Below the pieces are notes generated by a model that was not told the origin of the DNA, did no database searches, and worked only from the letters and a program-made list of their open reading frames with translations. A DNA stretch of 60,755 nt from Bacteroidales bacterium (GTDB lineage Bacteria > Bacteroidota > Bacteroidia > Bacteroidales > BM520). Below, one piece after another: positions 34,018 through 42,147 of the stretch. The stretch is from positions 1 to 60,755 of the forward strand of contig JAEEQW010000015.1 of assembly GCA_016285515.1 (NCBI GenBank). The letters are read 5' to 3'. A program made the translations under genes and the position numbers. The first letter of the stretch is position 1; each line of letters begins with the position of its first letter.

Positions 34018-34536
34018 ATGGCAAAGACAAGAGAAAAGAAGCCCGTTTATATCGGGGTGAAACAGGAAGAGATGGAAAACGCATTTGCAAGTTTTGCACG
34101 CGCAGATGCACGCATCCAGAAAATCAACGCCACAATGGACGTTGAGATGACCAGGATCAGGGAGAAGTACCAGTCAGAGCTTCAGCAGCTCAACGAGGAA
34201 AAGGACAACGCCTTCGACGTGCTCCAGGCATTCGCAATGGAGCAGAAGGATGTCCTGTTTGTCAAGAGGAAGAGTCTTGACACCACACACGGCACACTCG
34301 GATTCCGTACCGGGACTCCGAAGCTGAAGACGCTGAAGGGATTCACCTGGGCAAGTGTGACCAACCTGCTGCAGGAGTTCCTGCCCAACTATGTCCGCAC
34401 TGTCACAGAACCTGCCAAGGACAAGTTGCTGGCTGACAGGGACGATGAAATTGTACAAAAGAGCCTTGGCAAGGTCGGTCTGATGGTTGTACAGGACGAG
34501 TCGTTTTTTGTGGAACCGAAAAAGGAAGAGTTATGA
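34018..34536 (+). CDS. gam: Gam-like host-nuclease inhibitor
   Basis: The 172-residue protein has the Mu Gam (PF07352) layout: a long N-terminal coiled coil (ARADARIQKINATMDVEMTR, YQSELQQLNEEKDNAFDVLQ) followed by TTHGTLGFRTGTPKLKTLKG and a helical end. Mu Gam is a Ku-like DNA-end binding protein that shields linear phage DNA from exonucleases. Its stop overlaps the next start as ATGA. Confidence 0.9.
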   Translation: MAKTREKKPVYIGVKQEEMENAFASFARADARIQKINATMDVEMTRIREKYQSELQQLNEEKDNAFDVLQAFAMEQKDVLFVKRKSLDTTHGTLGFRTGTPKLKTLKGFTWASVTNLLQEFLPNYVRTVTEPAKDKLLADRDDEIVQKSLGKVGLMVVQDESFFVEPKKEEL

Positions 34537-36047
34537 CACGCACTGACATCATCAACAGGCTGATAAAGGAGCGCGGGTACCGCACATACCTTGAGGTCGG
34601 CGTTGAAAATCCGTCCAATAATTATGATCTGGTGACGGCCAGGTACAAAGAGTCGGTTGACAACTACGAGGACAACCGTTATCTCAGCGAGGCGGAGGCG
34701 GAACAATATGCCAATGTCGTCACCTATCGCATGACATCCGATGAGTTCTTCGCAAAAACCCACAAGACATACGATATTATTTTCATTGATGCGATGCATA
34801 CTGAAGAGCAATGCGACAGGGACATCTGGAATACCATGCAGCACCTCAATGCCTATGGGTGTGTGGTTGTGCATGATGTTCTGCCGGCCAGCAAGGAGAT
34901 GCAGTCGGACAAGCCCGAACCGGGACGTCCCTGGCAGGGGACTGTCTGGAAATCCATCCGCAAGCTCATACGCATGGGGTTGCCGGTTAATGTGCTGGAC
35001 TATGACTATGGCGTTGCTGTCATTGAAAAATGCCAATATCCCATGCCTGCCGTTGACAACGGGGTCACATACGACAATTACAATAAATCGGAAATGAATA
35101 TCAGGTACACCACTGATTCATGGTATAATGTGATATCGTACTTCACCCCTCTTTACCACACGACACGTGAAATGGTGATGAGAGCCTACAAGTCGCTGTA
35201 CAGGCAGACTGACAGGAAATGGGAATGGGTGTTGCTGGCTGATTCCATCCTCGACCAGGATGTTGTGACAGCAATCAAGACCATTGAGGCTATGGACCCG
35301 AGGGTGCATTACTGGACTATGAAGCCCAACTCCTATGAGACAGTCGGAGAGGCAAAATATCGTGCATCAATGCTCTGCAGGGGGTATCTTGTTGCGGAAC
35401 TTGACCATGACGATGTGCTTATGCCGCGTATGACCGAGTACCTGCGCAAGGCTGCCGCCAAGTATCCCGACGACGGCTTCTTCTACTGCGACACCATTGA
35501 GGTGGACAGCAACTTCAAGTCCACTCCGAGATACCCGGACGGATTCGGCATGGGCTACGGCCGTTACTATACCTTAAAGGAGACCAACCCCATTACAGGC
35601 ATTGAGCAGGAATTTGACGTAATCCGTCAGATGGACATCAACCCGGCAACCATGCGACATATCGTGGGGGTGCCGAATCATATCCGCTGCTGGCGCAGGT
35701 ATTTGCTTATGGGAATTGGCGGTTATAACAGGTCCCTGCCGATTGCCGATGACTATGAGCTGCTGATACGCACTTTCCTCTCCACGAAGATGTGCCGCAT
35801 AAATTATGCCGGCTACATGCAGATTATGCACGGCGACAACACTCAGGACAAAACCCGTCCGGAGATACAGGAATATGTGCATGCAATCGCTAACGCATAC
35901 CATCATCTGATAGCCTACCGATTCGAGAAGTGTGGCGTCCATGACTGGTTGCATGAGAGACAACCCGACAGTGCGGACAATTGCTGGCGGCTGTCGGATG
36001 GAAGCATAGAAGATCATTATAATGATGTGTTTGATATTCATGATTAG
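34533..36047 (+). CDS. Methyltransferase-glycosyltransferase (GT2) fusion in the phage early region
   Basis: The 504-residue protein has two halves. Residues about 1-180 resemble class I SAM methyltransferases of the Methyltransf_24 type (RTYLEVGVENPSNN as motif I, YDIIFIDAMHTEEQCDRDI as the motif II acidic strand, GCVVVHDVLP). About 195-470 resemble a GT-A glycosyltransferase of family 2 (FTPLYHTTREMVMRAYKSL, YLVAELDHDDVLMP with the metal-binding DHDD, GGYNRSLPIADDYELLIR). It overlaps Gam by ATGA, so it is an early gene, and a terminator follows. Possible roles are DNA-base hypermodification, change of host surface glycans, or virion glycosylation; none is proven. Confidence 0.75.
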   Translation: MTRTDIINRLIKERGYRTYLEVGVENPSNNYDLVTARYKESVDNYEDNRYLSEAEAEQYANVVTYRMTSDEFFAKTHKTYDIIFIDAMHTEEQCDRDIWNTMQHLNAYGCVVVHDVLPASKEMQSDKPEPGRPWQGTVWKSIRKLIRMGLPVNVLDYDYGVAVIEKCQYPMPAVDNGVTYDNYNKSEMNIRYTTDSWYNVISYFTPLYHTTREMVMRAYKSLYRQTDRKWEWVLLADSILDQDVVTAIKTIEAMDPRVHYWTMKPNSYETVGEAKYRASMLCRGYLVAELDHDDVLMPRMTEYLRKAAAKYPDDGFFYCDTIEVDSNFKSTPRYPDGFGMGYGRYYTLKETNPITGIEQEFDVIRQMDINPATMRHIVGVPNHIRCWRRYLLMGIGGYNRSLPIADDYELLIRTFLSTKMCRINYAGYMQIMHGDNTQDKTRPEIQEYVHAIANAYHHLIAYRFEKCGVHDWLHERQPDSADNCWRLSDGSIEDHYNDVFDIHD

Positions 36048-36053
36048 TGTTTG

Positions 36054-36084
36054 AGGCGCCGCCGGATTAGGCGGTGCCTTTTTT
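36054..36084 (+). terminator. Terminator closing the early operon
   Basis: AGGCGCCGCC and GGCGGTGCCT form a 10-bp stem with one G-T wobble and a 6-nt loop, followed by six T residues. It begins 7 bp after the methyltransferase-glycosyltransferase stop. Confidence 0.85.
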
Positions 36085-36091
36085 AAATAAA

Positions 36092-36283
36092 ATGGAAAGT
36101 TATTCAATAGAAATCACAAAAGACGGCAAGGAGTACATCCCGACTTTAACCATGCCGATAGAATCCAAAGCACAAGCCATTGAAACCGGGACTCAGCTGA
36201 TACGCAAATCCAAGGATTATCTCGGCTTTAAGGTTGTTTATACAAAAGATGTTCACATCCAGTTAAAAAGCAAGATATGGTAG
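36092..36283 (+). CDS. Small hypothetical phage protein
   Basis: 63 residues from the ATG just after the terminator (MESYSIEITKDGKEYIPTLT), mainly beta-type with a central helix (ESKAQAIETGTQLIRKSKDY). No family is recognised. The next gene overlaps its end by 7 bp. Transcription must pass the terminator or start at a regulated middle promoter that I cannot identify. Confidence 0.6.
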   Translation: MESYSIEITKDGKEYIPTLTMPIESKAQAIETGTQLIRKSKDYLGFKVVYTKDVHIQLKSKIW

Positions 36284-36744
36284 ATGAGGGACTGAAACAG
36301 GAGATAAGGGAGCTGCTCGGACGCAGTGCAAAAAAGGACGAGCTGCGGCGGATGCTTGCAAAGGTTGCAGGCATAGAGCCCGATGAATCCGGCACGACCG
36401 GCAGCCAGTCGGAATACAGTCAGTGTGTGTCGATATTTCTGGCTGAATACGAGTCTGTAACAGGTATAAAGTATTCTTTTACAGGACGTGACGGCAAGGC
36501 TCTGAAAGAGCTGATGTCCAAGCTGAAGAGTGCTGCCAAACCTGGAGCCGGCAGTGTGGTTGACAATTTCGGATTCCTGATAAGACATCTGCCGGAATGG
36601 TACAGGAAGAACGCATACAGTCTGACAGTCATAAACAACAATTTTAATGTTATAGTTAACCTGATACGTGGCGAGTATGGAAAACAGCAACAAATTACAG
36701 ATTACGAGCAGCGCACCGCAAGAGATTTTTTTGGCATCAGGTAG
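36277..36744 (+). CDS. Hypothetical phage protein
   Basis: 155 residues, largely helical, beginning MVDEGLKQEIRELLGRSAKK and with a conserved-looking LIRHLPEWYRKNAYSLTVIN. It is in the position where Mu relatives keep middle regulators (Mor/C), but I see no clear Mor helix-turn-helix. It overlaps both neighbours in other frames. Confidence 0.6.
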   Translation: MVDEGLKQEIRELLGRSAKKDELRRMLAKVAGIEPDESGTTGSQSEYSQCVSIFLAEYESVTGIKYSFTGRDGKALKELMSKLKSAAKPGAGSVVDNFGFLIRHLPEWYRKNAYSLTVINNNFNVIVNLIRGEYGKQQQITDYEQRTARDFFGIR

Positions 36745-37225
36745 CGTGCTGAAACTGCAGTGGCCGGAGGTGCGCACCTGTTCCGAGAGCCTGGCGGCCA
36801 TAGGGGACAACAACCCCACGCTCAAATCATGTGCGAAACAGCTGCCGGGAGGGGAAAAACAGGTGAAGGCCCTGATTAAGATGTCATTCATCCGCCTGAA
36901 CCGGATACTCAACCTGAAGACACCTCTGACCGAAGAGGCAATAGACTGTATAGCCGATGAGATATTCAGGAACTATCCGTTTTTCCGCCCAAGTGACATA
37001 CATCTCATCACCTGGCGCATTATGACAGGCAAATGCGGCGAACTGTACGAGAGCCTGAATATTGCCAAGGTACTCAAGTGGGTTGGTGACTATGCCGATG
37101 AGCGCTCCGAAGAAGGCGCAAGATTATCACTGCAGAGGCATTACGAAACCTCATACGACCCATATCCAAGGAGCCAGGACATGAACCCTATCAACGAACT
37201 TTTCCGCCGCACAAAACAAGATTAG
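36677..37225 (+). CDS. DUF6633-like phage/mobile-element protein
   Basis: The 182-residue protein from the ATG at 36677 overlaps the previous gene by 68 bp. The second half (AIDCIADEIFRNYPFFRPSD, then IMTGKCGELYESLNIAKVLK, WVGDYADERSEEGA) resembles proteins of Bacteroidales mobile elements labelled DUF6633, which may interact with replication factors. The name is tentative. An ATG three codons earlier (36668) is an alternative start. Confidence 0.55.
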   Translation: MENSNKLQITSSAPQEIFLASGSVLKLQWPEVRTCSESLAAIGDNNPTLKSCAKQLPGGEKQVKALIKMSFIRLNRILNLKTPLTEEAIDCIADEIFRNYPFFRPSDIHLITWRIMTGKCGELYESLNIAKVLKWVGDYADERSEEGARLSLQRHYETSYDPYPRSQDMNPINELFRRTKQD

Positions 37226-37243
37226 CATATTCACACAACAACA

Positions 37244-37486
37244 ATGAAACACAGCAGAATCAATCACATAAAACGTTACCTGAAGATCCAGGAAATTGTA
37301 AAGGAAAAGTATGATCCCGATCTTATGACATACGCAAAATTCTTCCGTCAGCATATATACCCCATATACCCGATGTCGTACCATCGTTTCATTACAATCA
37401 TCAATATGTCGGGGCTTAAGAAGGAGCTCGAAAAAGAGATTAGTGAGCAAAAGGGGAAGTCTGACAATCAGCTGACGCTATTCTGA
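37244..37486 (+). CDS. Small basic hypothetical phage protein
   Basis: 80 residues, rich in Lys, Tyr and His (MKHSRINHIKRYLKIQEIVK), with a C-terminal NQLTLF. It is convergent with, and overlaps by 9 bp, the last gene of the leftward structural block. Small size and charge would suit a late activator, but I see no diagnostic motif. Confidence 0.5.
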   Translation: MKHSRINHIKRYLKIQEIVKEKYDPDLMTYAKFFRQHIYPIYPMSYHRFITIINMSGLKKELEKEISEQKGKSDNQLTLF

Positions 37487-37948
37487 TGTGACACGTGGGG
37501 TGACAGTGACGGCTGTGGCACCGGTCACCTCTTTCTTTACAACAAAAGCGGTACGATAAACCATAGTATAGATTTCAGCGCCTTTGTCACTGAACACCTT
37601 CTGCAGCTTGATTCGTTCAAGAGGCTGGAAGGTTGTGTCGCCGAACAGCTGCAGAGCCTGGTGTATCTCCTCAAGGAGTTCCAATGTGGCATACGAGTCA
37701 TTCTTGTTTGGCGCCATCGCTGATGAGCGGACCAGGTTGATGTTGGCCACAGTGATTAGGATGTTTGCAACGGCCTTCTGCCAGCCTTTTGCAAGCTGGG
37801 TGTAGTCCACACTGTCAACATCGATGAGAGCCGCCGGATATTTGACAGGCGACGGTTCGGATGAGAGCTGCCCCCAGTCCTTGTCGACGTATTTGAGGCT
37901 TGTGACTGATGCGAGCTGCTGCTGGATTTTGAGAAATATTTCCTTCAT
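37478..37948 (-). CDS. Probable tail completion/terminator protein
   Basis: The 156-residue protein (MKEIFLKIQQQLASVTSLKY, later YPAALIDVDSVDYTQLAKGW) follows the gpG-like gene. In Mu-like genomes this slot holds gp37-type proteins that cap the tail. Its alternating strands and helices fit a tail-terminator fold, but the assignment is mostly by position. It is the last gene of the leftward block. Confidence 0.55.
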   Translation of the reverse strand: MKEIFLKIQQQLASVTSLKYVDKDWGQLSSEPSPVKYPAALIDVDSVDYTQLAKGWQKAVANILITVANINLVRSSAMAPNKNDSYATLELLEEIHQALQLFGDTTFQPLERIKLQKVFSDKGAEIYTMVYRTAFVVKKEVTGATAVTVTPRVTSE

Positions 37949-37981
37949 TTTATGCTGGTTTAAATAATAATTAAATTTTGT

Positions 37982-38461
37982 TTAACCGTTGTCAATCTGC
38001 TTTTGGATATTGACTGTGATGTCCTTGCAGCAGACTTCGATGTTTTTCCTGATTATTTGTTCAATATTAGGGGTAAGCTCATCGGAGTATCCGATGAATT
38101 GCCGCTGCGGCATTTTGATAGTGGAACCTGTTTTTTTCAATGCAAGATTGCGGTACATGACTTCGCCTGTCTGGTAGTATTTGCGCCAGAAGAAGCGTTT
38201 CATGCGTGGCGTGACAGTGATTGTGCCGCCTTCGTTGTGGATTTTGGCGTATGGGAGTTGCGATGAGAACTCCACGCTGTCACCGCTGACTTTGGCATTG
38301 ATGGAGTTGCGCAGTGCGCCTGACAGTTTGAGTCCATGCGGCGCTTTCGGATTCCAGGGCTTGCTGAAGAATGCCTCGCGCTGGAAGTTGCGGTCGAACT
38401 CTTCGGCAAGTTCGACACGGATGTCGTTGAGGATGTTTTCGACTAATTCGTTTACTTCCAT
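37982..38461 (-). CDS. gpG-like phage virion morphogenesis protein
   Basis: The 159-residue protein matches the Mu gpG/P2 gpS family (PF05069): REAFFSKPWNPKAPHGLKLS, GALRNSINAKV, LPYAKIHNEGGTITVTPRMK, and MPQRQFIGYSDEL. These proteins work at the head-tail interface during assembly. It reads leftward with the other head genes. Confidence 0.85.
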   Translation of the reverse strand: MEVNELVENILNDIRVELAEEFDRNFQREAFFSKPWNPKAPHGLKLSGALRNSINAKVSGDSVEFSSQLPYAKIHNEGGTITVTPRMKRFFWRKYYQTGEVMYRNLALKKTGSTIKMPQRQFIGYSDELTPNIEQIIRKNIEVCCKDITVNIQKQIDNG

Positions 38462-38471
38462 ATTTTTTTTG

Positions 38472-38479
38472 TAGTTTTG
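38472..38479 (+). promoter_or_regulatory. -7 box for the rightward gene at 38518
   Basis: TAGTTTTG followed by C fits TAnnTTTG, 38 bp before the ATG. It lies just past the start codon of the leftward gpG-like gene and reads the other way. Confidence 0.45.
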
Positions 38480-38517
38480 CGGAATTGTTTAATCCATAAT
38501 TAAATACGTTTACAAAT

Positions 38518-38910
38518 ATGATTACACCTTCAATTAAAGATGCTTTGTTGAACAAAATGGTGGAAGGCGATACCTTCAGGAAATCTTTTGACCTGGGACA
38601 GTTGGCCGAGGAACTTGGCTTGCATTCCGAGGCATTGGATGCGCTGTTGCGGTATTTCGAGGAGTTAGACTTGTGTCGTGTGCAGCGGTTCCTTGGTGGG
38701 CGTTTCGATGTGATGCTCGACATAAAGGCACACGACATGTCTCTCCATGGTGGCTTTGTGGCCCAGGAGGAGCATCTTCGAAACAGCCTGAAGAAGCTTG
38801 AGCTTGAACTGGAGAGCCTTCGACCTTCCCTTCCTGAGCGGGCAGCGCGGATTAGCGGCATTGTGGCCGACATAGGCACGGTTTTGAGCCTCTTTTTGCC
38901 TTTCAAGTAG
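38518..38910 (+). CDS. Winged-helix-like cargo protein (Bacteroidales HGGFxAQEE family)
   Basis: The 130-residue protein has an N-terminal helix-turn-helix-like half (FDLGQLAEELGLHSEALDAL) and a C-terminal part reading LHGGFVAQEEHLRNSLKKLE, LELESLRPSLPERAARISGI, then ALTLF-like VLSLFLPF. I recall this C-terminal pattern from small Bacteroidales proteins of unknown role. It is transcribed against the surrounding head operon from its own host-type -7 box, as expected for a moron expressed in the lysogen. Confidence 0.65.
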   Translation: MITPSIKDALLNKMVEGDTFRKSFDLGQLAEELGLHSEALDALLRYFEELDLCRVQRFLGGRFDVMLDIKAHDMSLHGGFVAQEEHLRNSLKKLELELESLRPSLPERAARISGIVADIGTVLSLFLPFK

Positions 38911-39030
38911 CTCCATTCTGGCGGCGATGTTTTCCAGGTCTGCCAGTTCGCTCCATTCGAGCGGGTCTTGGGTGAACTCGGTGATGGGCTTCCCATCGAT
39001 GTAGAGTGCGCGAGTGACTGTTTTTATCAT
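38665..39030 (-). CDS. Doubtful leftward gene overlapping the cargo gene
   Basis: 121 codons; the first 45 (MIKTVTRALYIDGKPITEFT, then DPLEWSELADLENIAARMEL) look like protein and lie outside the opposite gene. The remaining part is antisense to the 38518-38910 gene over 246 bp and is of low quality. It may be a leftward structural-operon gene whose 3' part was overwritten when the cargo was inserted, or only its start may be real. Confidence 0.3.
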   Translation of the reverse strand: MIKTVTRALYIDGKPITEFTQDPLEWSELADLENIAARMELLERQKEAQNRAYVGHNAANPRCPLRKGRSKALQFKLKLLQAVSKMLLLGHKATMERHVVCLYVEHHIETPTKEPLHTTQV

Positions 39031-39045
39031 TTTTCTGTTTTTTTG

Positions 39046-39076
39046 TTGAGTTATTCAAAAAAAAGGTGTATTTTTG
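39046..39076 (+). promoter_or_regulatory. Promoter of the 39083 small-RNA candidate
   Basis: TTG at 39046-39048 and TATTTTTG at 39069-39076 are 20 bp apart, a good -33/-7 pair. No gene of normal size follows on this strand before a terminator at about 39164. Confidence 0.6.
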
Positions 39077-39082
39077 CAATGC

Positions 39083-39164
39083 AATTTATCCAGATTGTAA
39101 AACCATGTATGACCGATATGACGTGGCTGTAGAGCTTAAGTAGAGGGTCGTTCATGGTTTTTTT
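39083..39164 (+). ncRNA. Small RNA candidate within the head operon
   Basis: From the predicted start near 39083 to the T-run at 39158-39164 is about 80 nt. The 3' part forms a long hairpin: AAAACCATG (39099-39107) pairs with CATGGTTTT (39153-39161), and after one mismatch 39109-39114 pairs with 39146-39151, giving about 15 bp. The loop is about 31 nt. Only peptides of 12-16 codons could be made. It is antisense to the extreme 3' end of the leftward gpF-like gene. It could be a stand-alone sRNA, an antisense regulator, or simply the bidirectional terminator of the gpF gene. Confidence 0.45.
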
Positions 39165-40483
39165 GTAAATGAATATAAAGTTTCATCACCTCGATAACTA
39201 ACCTCTGTCTTTACCACCCAACGTCTATCATGGTACCTGTAGTAATAGATGTTGTATCCGACAACCCCACGGTCAATTTTCTTTTGGATTTTCTGCTGTT
39301 CTATTGGGTCTTTGAGGTTTTTCCCCTCGCCGAGATAACTGGTTCTGACAAATTCAAGTTTGTCCAAGTGATCGATTATCGACATTGCCGTTTCAATCTC
39401 TGCCACATTGCGGGAATGGTGCAAAAGGGTTTTTATGGATTTGCGGCTTTTGTAAAGAAACCCCGTCTTTATGTTTCCAAGCCCCAACAGTTCATTTTTG
39501 AAAGTTCCGTCAGAGATTGAGCTGATGGCTTTATTTCTTGCAATTGAGATTGCCTTTACTGCCTTTCGTTGGTCTTCAATTTCCCTTATACTCTTGCACG
39601 CCTGGCATTTTTCGCTGTTGGGATTGTAGGCCAGTTTGTTATATGAGCAGTCACCGCAGCCCTTGGGGAGGTACGGGTGTTTCGGTGGCATGAGCTTCAT
39701 CGACTTTCCAGGATTGAATCGGAAGATGGCAGCTTTGTTGGAGCCGTCCTTGCCTATCTGTGTAGTGGCGCGTTCGCCGGATGCGCATGCCTGGTCTGAG
39801 TTGTTGGTCGGGTATTTGTCCTTCAGCACCTGGACGACGGTGCAGCGGCAATTCCATCCATTTGGCGGGTAGTACTTGTCCCAGAACTTGTCTGAAGGCG
39901 GCAGGGTTATACCTTCCAGCATCCGGTGCTCCTCACGCACCCGCTCATCCAGTGCTGTCCGGTACTGCAGGTTGTATCTGTCACCGTCCTTTGCATAGTT
40001 CTGCCAGCGGACAGCCGAAAGAGTGCTGTTGGCGGCAAAGTTGTATTCGGCACGGAGATAGTTGTGGTTGTAAGACTCATCTATGGCGAGCACATCCTGC
40101 TCAAACCTGTCGTAGGATTTGAAACCGCCGTCATCGCCTTTGAGCATTGACGCCATTTCATTGCTCTCGTGAAATATCTTGAATCCGGAAAACATAAAGG
40201 CGTTCTGCTCCAATGCCGATGTGAGTTCGGGAGACACTTCCTGTTTGACTGCAATGTCATGCAAAGGCTTGGAAATAACCCTGTAAGTGTCCTTTATCAT
40301 CTCGTATGGCTCAGGGTCATCCAGGTGTTCCGGATTGAATCCCTTGTTTCTGTGTATCCATTCCGTCAGACGCTGGAAGAGACCCTTTTTCAGTTCGGGT
40401 TTGAACTTGTCGTCATCCTTCAGCCCAACGGCCGGTCTGGCTGCGAAATCGCTCTCATAGAGAGCCTGTAGCGCTTTATGCAA
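39152..40483 (-). CDS. gpF-like minor head protein with C-terminal nuclease-like domain
   Basis: The 443-residue protein has the Mu gpF/SPP1 gp7 head-morphogenesis domain in its middle (NLQYRTALDERVREEHRMLE, then WDKYYPPNGWNCRCTVVQVL with the conserved Cys pair). The last 120 residues (LLGLGNIKTGFLYKSRKSIK, then NIYYYRYHDRRWVVKTEVSY, LYSFTKK) resemble the barnase/EndoU/colicin E5-D/RelE-like (PBECR-type) nucleases found fused to phage head proteins. The domain may act as an injected nuclease or be autoproteolytically inert. It is between the portal gene and gpG. Confidence 0.8.
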   Translation of the reverse strand: MHKALQALYESDFAARPAVGLKDDDKFKPELKKGLFQRLTEWIHRNKGFNPEHLDDPEPYEMIKDTYRVISKPLHDIAVKQEVSPELTSALEQNAFMFSGFKIFHESNEMASMLKGDDGGFKSYDRFEQDVLAIDESYNHNYLRAEYNFAANSTLSAVRWQNYAKDGDRYNLQYRTALDERVREEHRMLEGITLPPSDKFWDKYYPPNGWNCRCTVVQVLKDKYPTNNSDQACASGERATTQIGKDGSNKAAIFRFNPGKSMKLMPPKHPYLPKGCGDCSYNKLAYNPNSEKCQACKSIREIEDQRKAVKAISIARNKAISSISDGTFKNELLGLGNIKTGFLYKSRKSIKTLLHHSRNVAEIETAMSIIDHLDKLEFVRTSYLGEGKNLKDPIEQQKIQKKIDRGVVGYNIYYYRYHDRRWVVKTEVSYRGDETLYSFTKKP

Positions 40484-40518
40484 CTGACTATAATAATCCC
40501 GGCGGTCAGTCTCCGCCT

Positions 40519-41727
40519 TCAGGCGAAAAAATCGATTTTGCCGTTCCGCAGTCTGAGCTGCTGGTCCGTGAATTCCTTTTTGCCAAGGATTTTCACATTA
40601 TATTTATTCTCGAAATACTCAGGGTCAACATCGAAATTCCTGAGAAGCATGTCCTCTATGCTGATTTGCTCTTCCGGAGTGTAGTCGGGTGATTCGTCCC
40701 ATTCGAAGTGATAGCCTTGCAGCGGGAATCCGTGGGCAATCATAAACGGTATCAGCTTCCAGTTGACTGTGTCGCGCAACAGGTCGGAATCCTGGTCGAT
40801 GAGGTTCTTGAAGACATCGAGGTGCACCTGGGACTGTGAAAGGGAGGCACCGTTGTCGATGGTCATAGTCTGGCCGAGTATGGCCTTAGAGATTTCGCTG
40901 TTGCAGCGTTCAATACGTTTGTCATACACATTGAACGCGTCACCGCGTGATGATTCGACAATCTGAATGTCAGTGCCTTCAGGCAGGATTGCATAGCCGG
41001 CTGCGCCCATGTCCCTGACGGCCTTTTCTGTGCGGTCTATTTCCTGCTTGTCGCGGCTTGATGTGGTTGCGAATCTCAGCGGCATTCCGAATATTTCGCC
41101 GAAGACATCCCAGTATGCCATCATATTCTTCTTGGGCAGACACTGGTGTGCGACCTTGAGCAGCAGTCCGAGGTTTCTTGGCTCCCCGACTTCGATGACA
41201 CTTCTGCTGAACACGCCCTCACGGTATGGGATACCCTTGTCATGGGTGTCACCAACATCCTTTATAAAGACACCATATTCCGGAATGACATTCTGGCGCG
41301 GCACAAGTTCGACGTTTTCGAAGCACATGCCGGTATCGCTATCCATGACATTGCCGAACTGTATCAGGGAATGTCCGAAATATACCGAATCAAGGGTCAA
41401 ATCCATGAAAGTTTTGAACCAAGGCGCAAAGAAAAGGTTTGTCATGTCAGTGTTTTCCTTGCCGGCCCTGTCAACGATGCGGAACGTCTTTTTGGTGGTG
41501 AATCCCTTGCGCTGGCTGATGCATCCGGCAAGATGGTTGTCAACCATGATGTCGTTGTACACCATGTACAGATCGTAGCGGTTCGGGTTTTCGATGTCGA
41601 TGGCAAGCTGCCATGCGCGGCGCCAGGTGGCTATGTCTTTTTTTGTGAGGCGTTCTGTCTGGAGTTTCAGTTCGACAAGTACAGACTTGGACTTGCCCGT
41701 TATTATTTTGTTATTGTTCTTTTTCAT
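40519..41727 (-). CDS. Portal protein (Mu gp29-like, DUF935)
   Basis: The 402-residue protein matches gp29/DUF935 portals: LYMVYNDIMVDNHLAGCISQ near the N-terminus, DSVYFGHSLIQFGNV, IPYREGVFSR, AYWDVFGEIFGMPLRF, and the C-terminal SQVHLDVFKNLIDQDSDLLR. Twelve copies would form the DNA gate of the head. It follows the gp36-like gene by 1 bp and precedes the gpF-like gene. Confidence 0.9.
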   Translation of the reverse strand: MKKNNNKIITGKSKSVLVELKLQTERLTKKDIATWRRAWQLAIDIENPNRYDLYMVYNDIMVDNHLAGCISQRKGFTTKKTFRIVDRAGKENTDMTNLFFAPWFKTFMDLTLDSVYFGHSLIQFGNVMDSDTGMCFENVELVPRQNVIPEYGVFIKDVGDTHDKGIPYREGVFSRSVIEVGEPRNLGLLLKVAHQCLPKKNMMAYWDVFGEIFGMPLRFATTSSRDKQEIDRTEKAVRDMGAAGYAILPEGTDIQIVESSRGDAFNVYDKRIERCNSEISKAILGQTMTIDNGASLSQSQVHLDVFKNLIDQDSDLLRDTVNWKLIPFMIAHGFPLQGYHFEWDESPDYTPEEQISIEDMLLRNFDVDPEYFENKYNVKILGKKEFTDQQLRLRNGKIDFFA

Positions 41728-41728
41728 G

Positions 41729-42145
41729 TCAATAGTCGTAAGTTTGTTTAGGCATTGAGCCGCATCTTATAGGATACTGGGCTTCACCGTCATCACCGGT
41801 GATTTGCGGGAGGTTTGGTGAGACAAGCCCCTGGGCGACCCGGTTGAAATATTCAATAGCCCTGTCATAGCGTTCCTTTACGGAATCATAGATCATGTCA
41901 ACATTGGACAGACGGATGATGTACCATAGTGCCACATCCTTGGTCAGTTCGAGGATAAGCGGGTTGCGTTCATCGTTTTCGGCGGAGAATATCTGCCGGC
42001 AGTCGTAGCGTGATGACAGGTATCCGGTCACTTCCTCCACTGCAGCATTAATTGCCATTTGAACGATAGTTGAATCGTTTTCAACTATCTGATTGAGCTG
42101 ATAGCTGTAAGCAACGCTTTTAAGTTCTGATTCGGTTATAAACAT
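41729..42145 (-). CDS. gp36-like head-tail protein (DUF1320)
   Basis: The 138-residue protein starts FITESELKSVAYSYQLNQIV and contains VEEVTGYLSSRYDCRQIF and LWYIIRLSN, the DUF1320/Mu gp36 pattern of a head-completion (connector) protein. It lies 2 bp after the large terminase gene. Confidence 0.85.
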   Translation of the reverse strand: MFITESELKSVAYSYQLNQIVENDSTIVQMAINAAVEEVTGYLSSRYDCRQIFSAENDERNPLILELTKDVALWYIIRLSNVDMIYDSVKERYDRAIEYFNRVAQGLVSPNLPQITGDDGEAQYPIRCGSMPKQTYDY

Positions 42146-42147
42146 AA

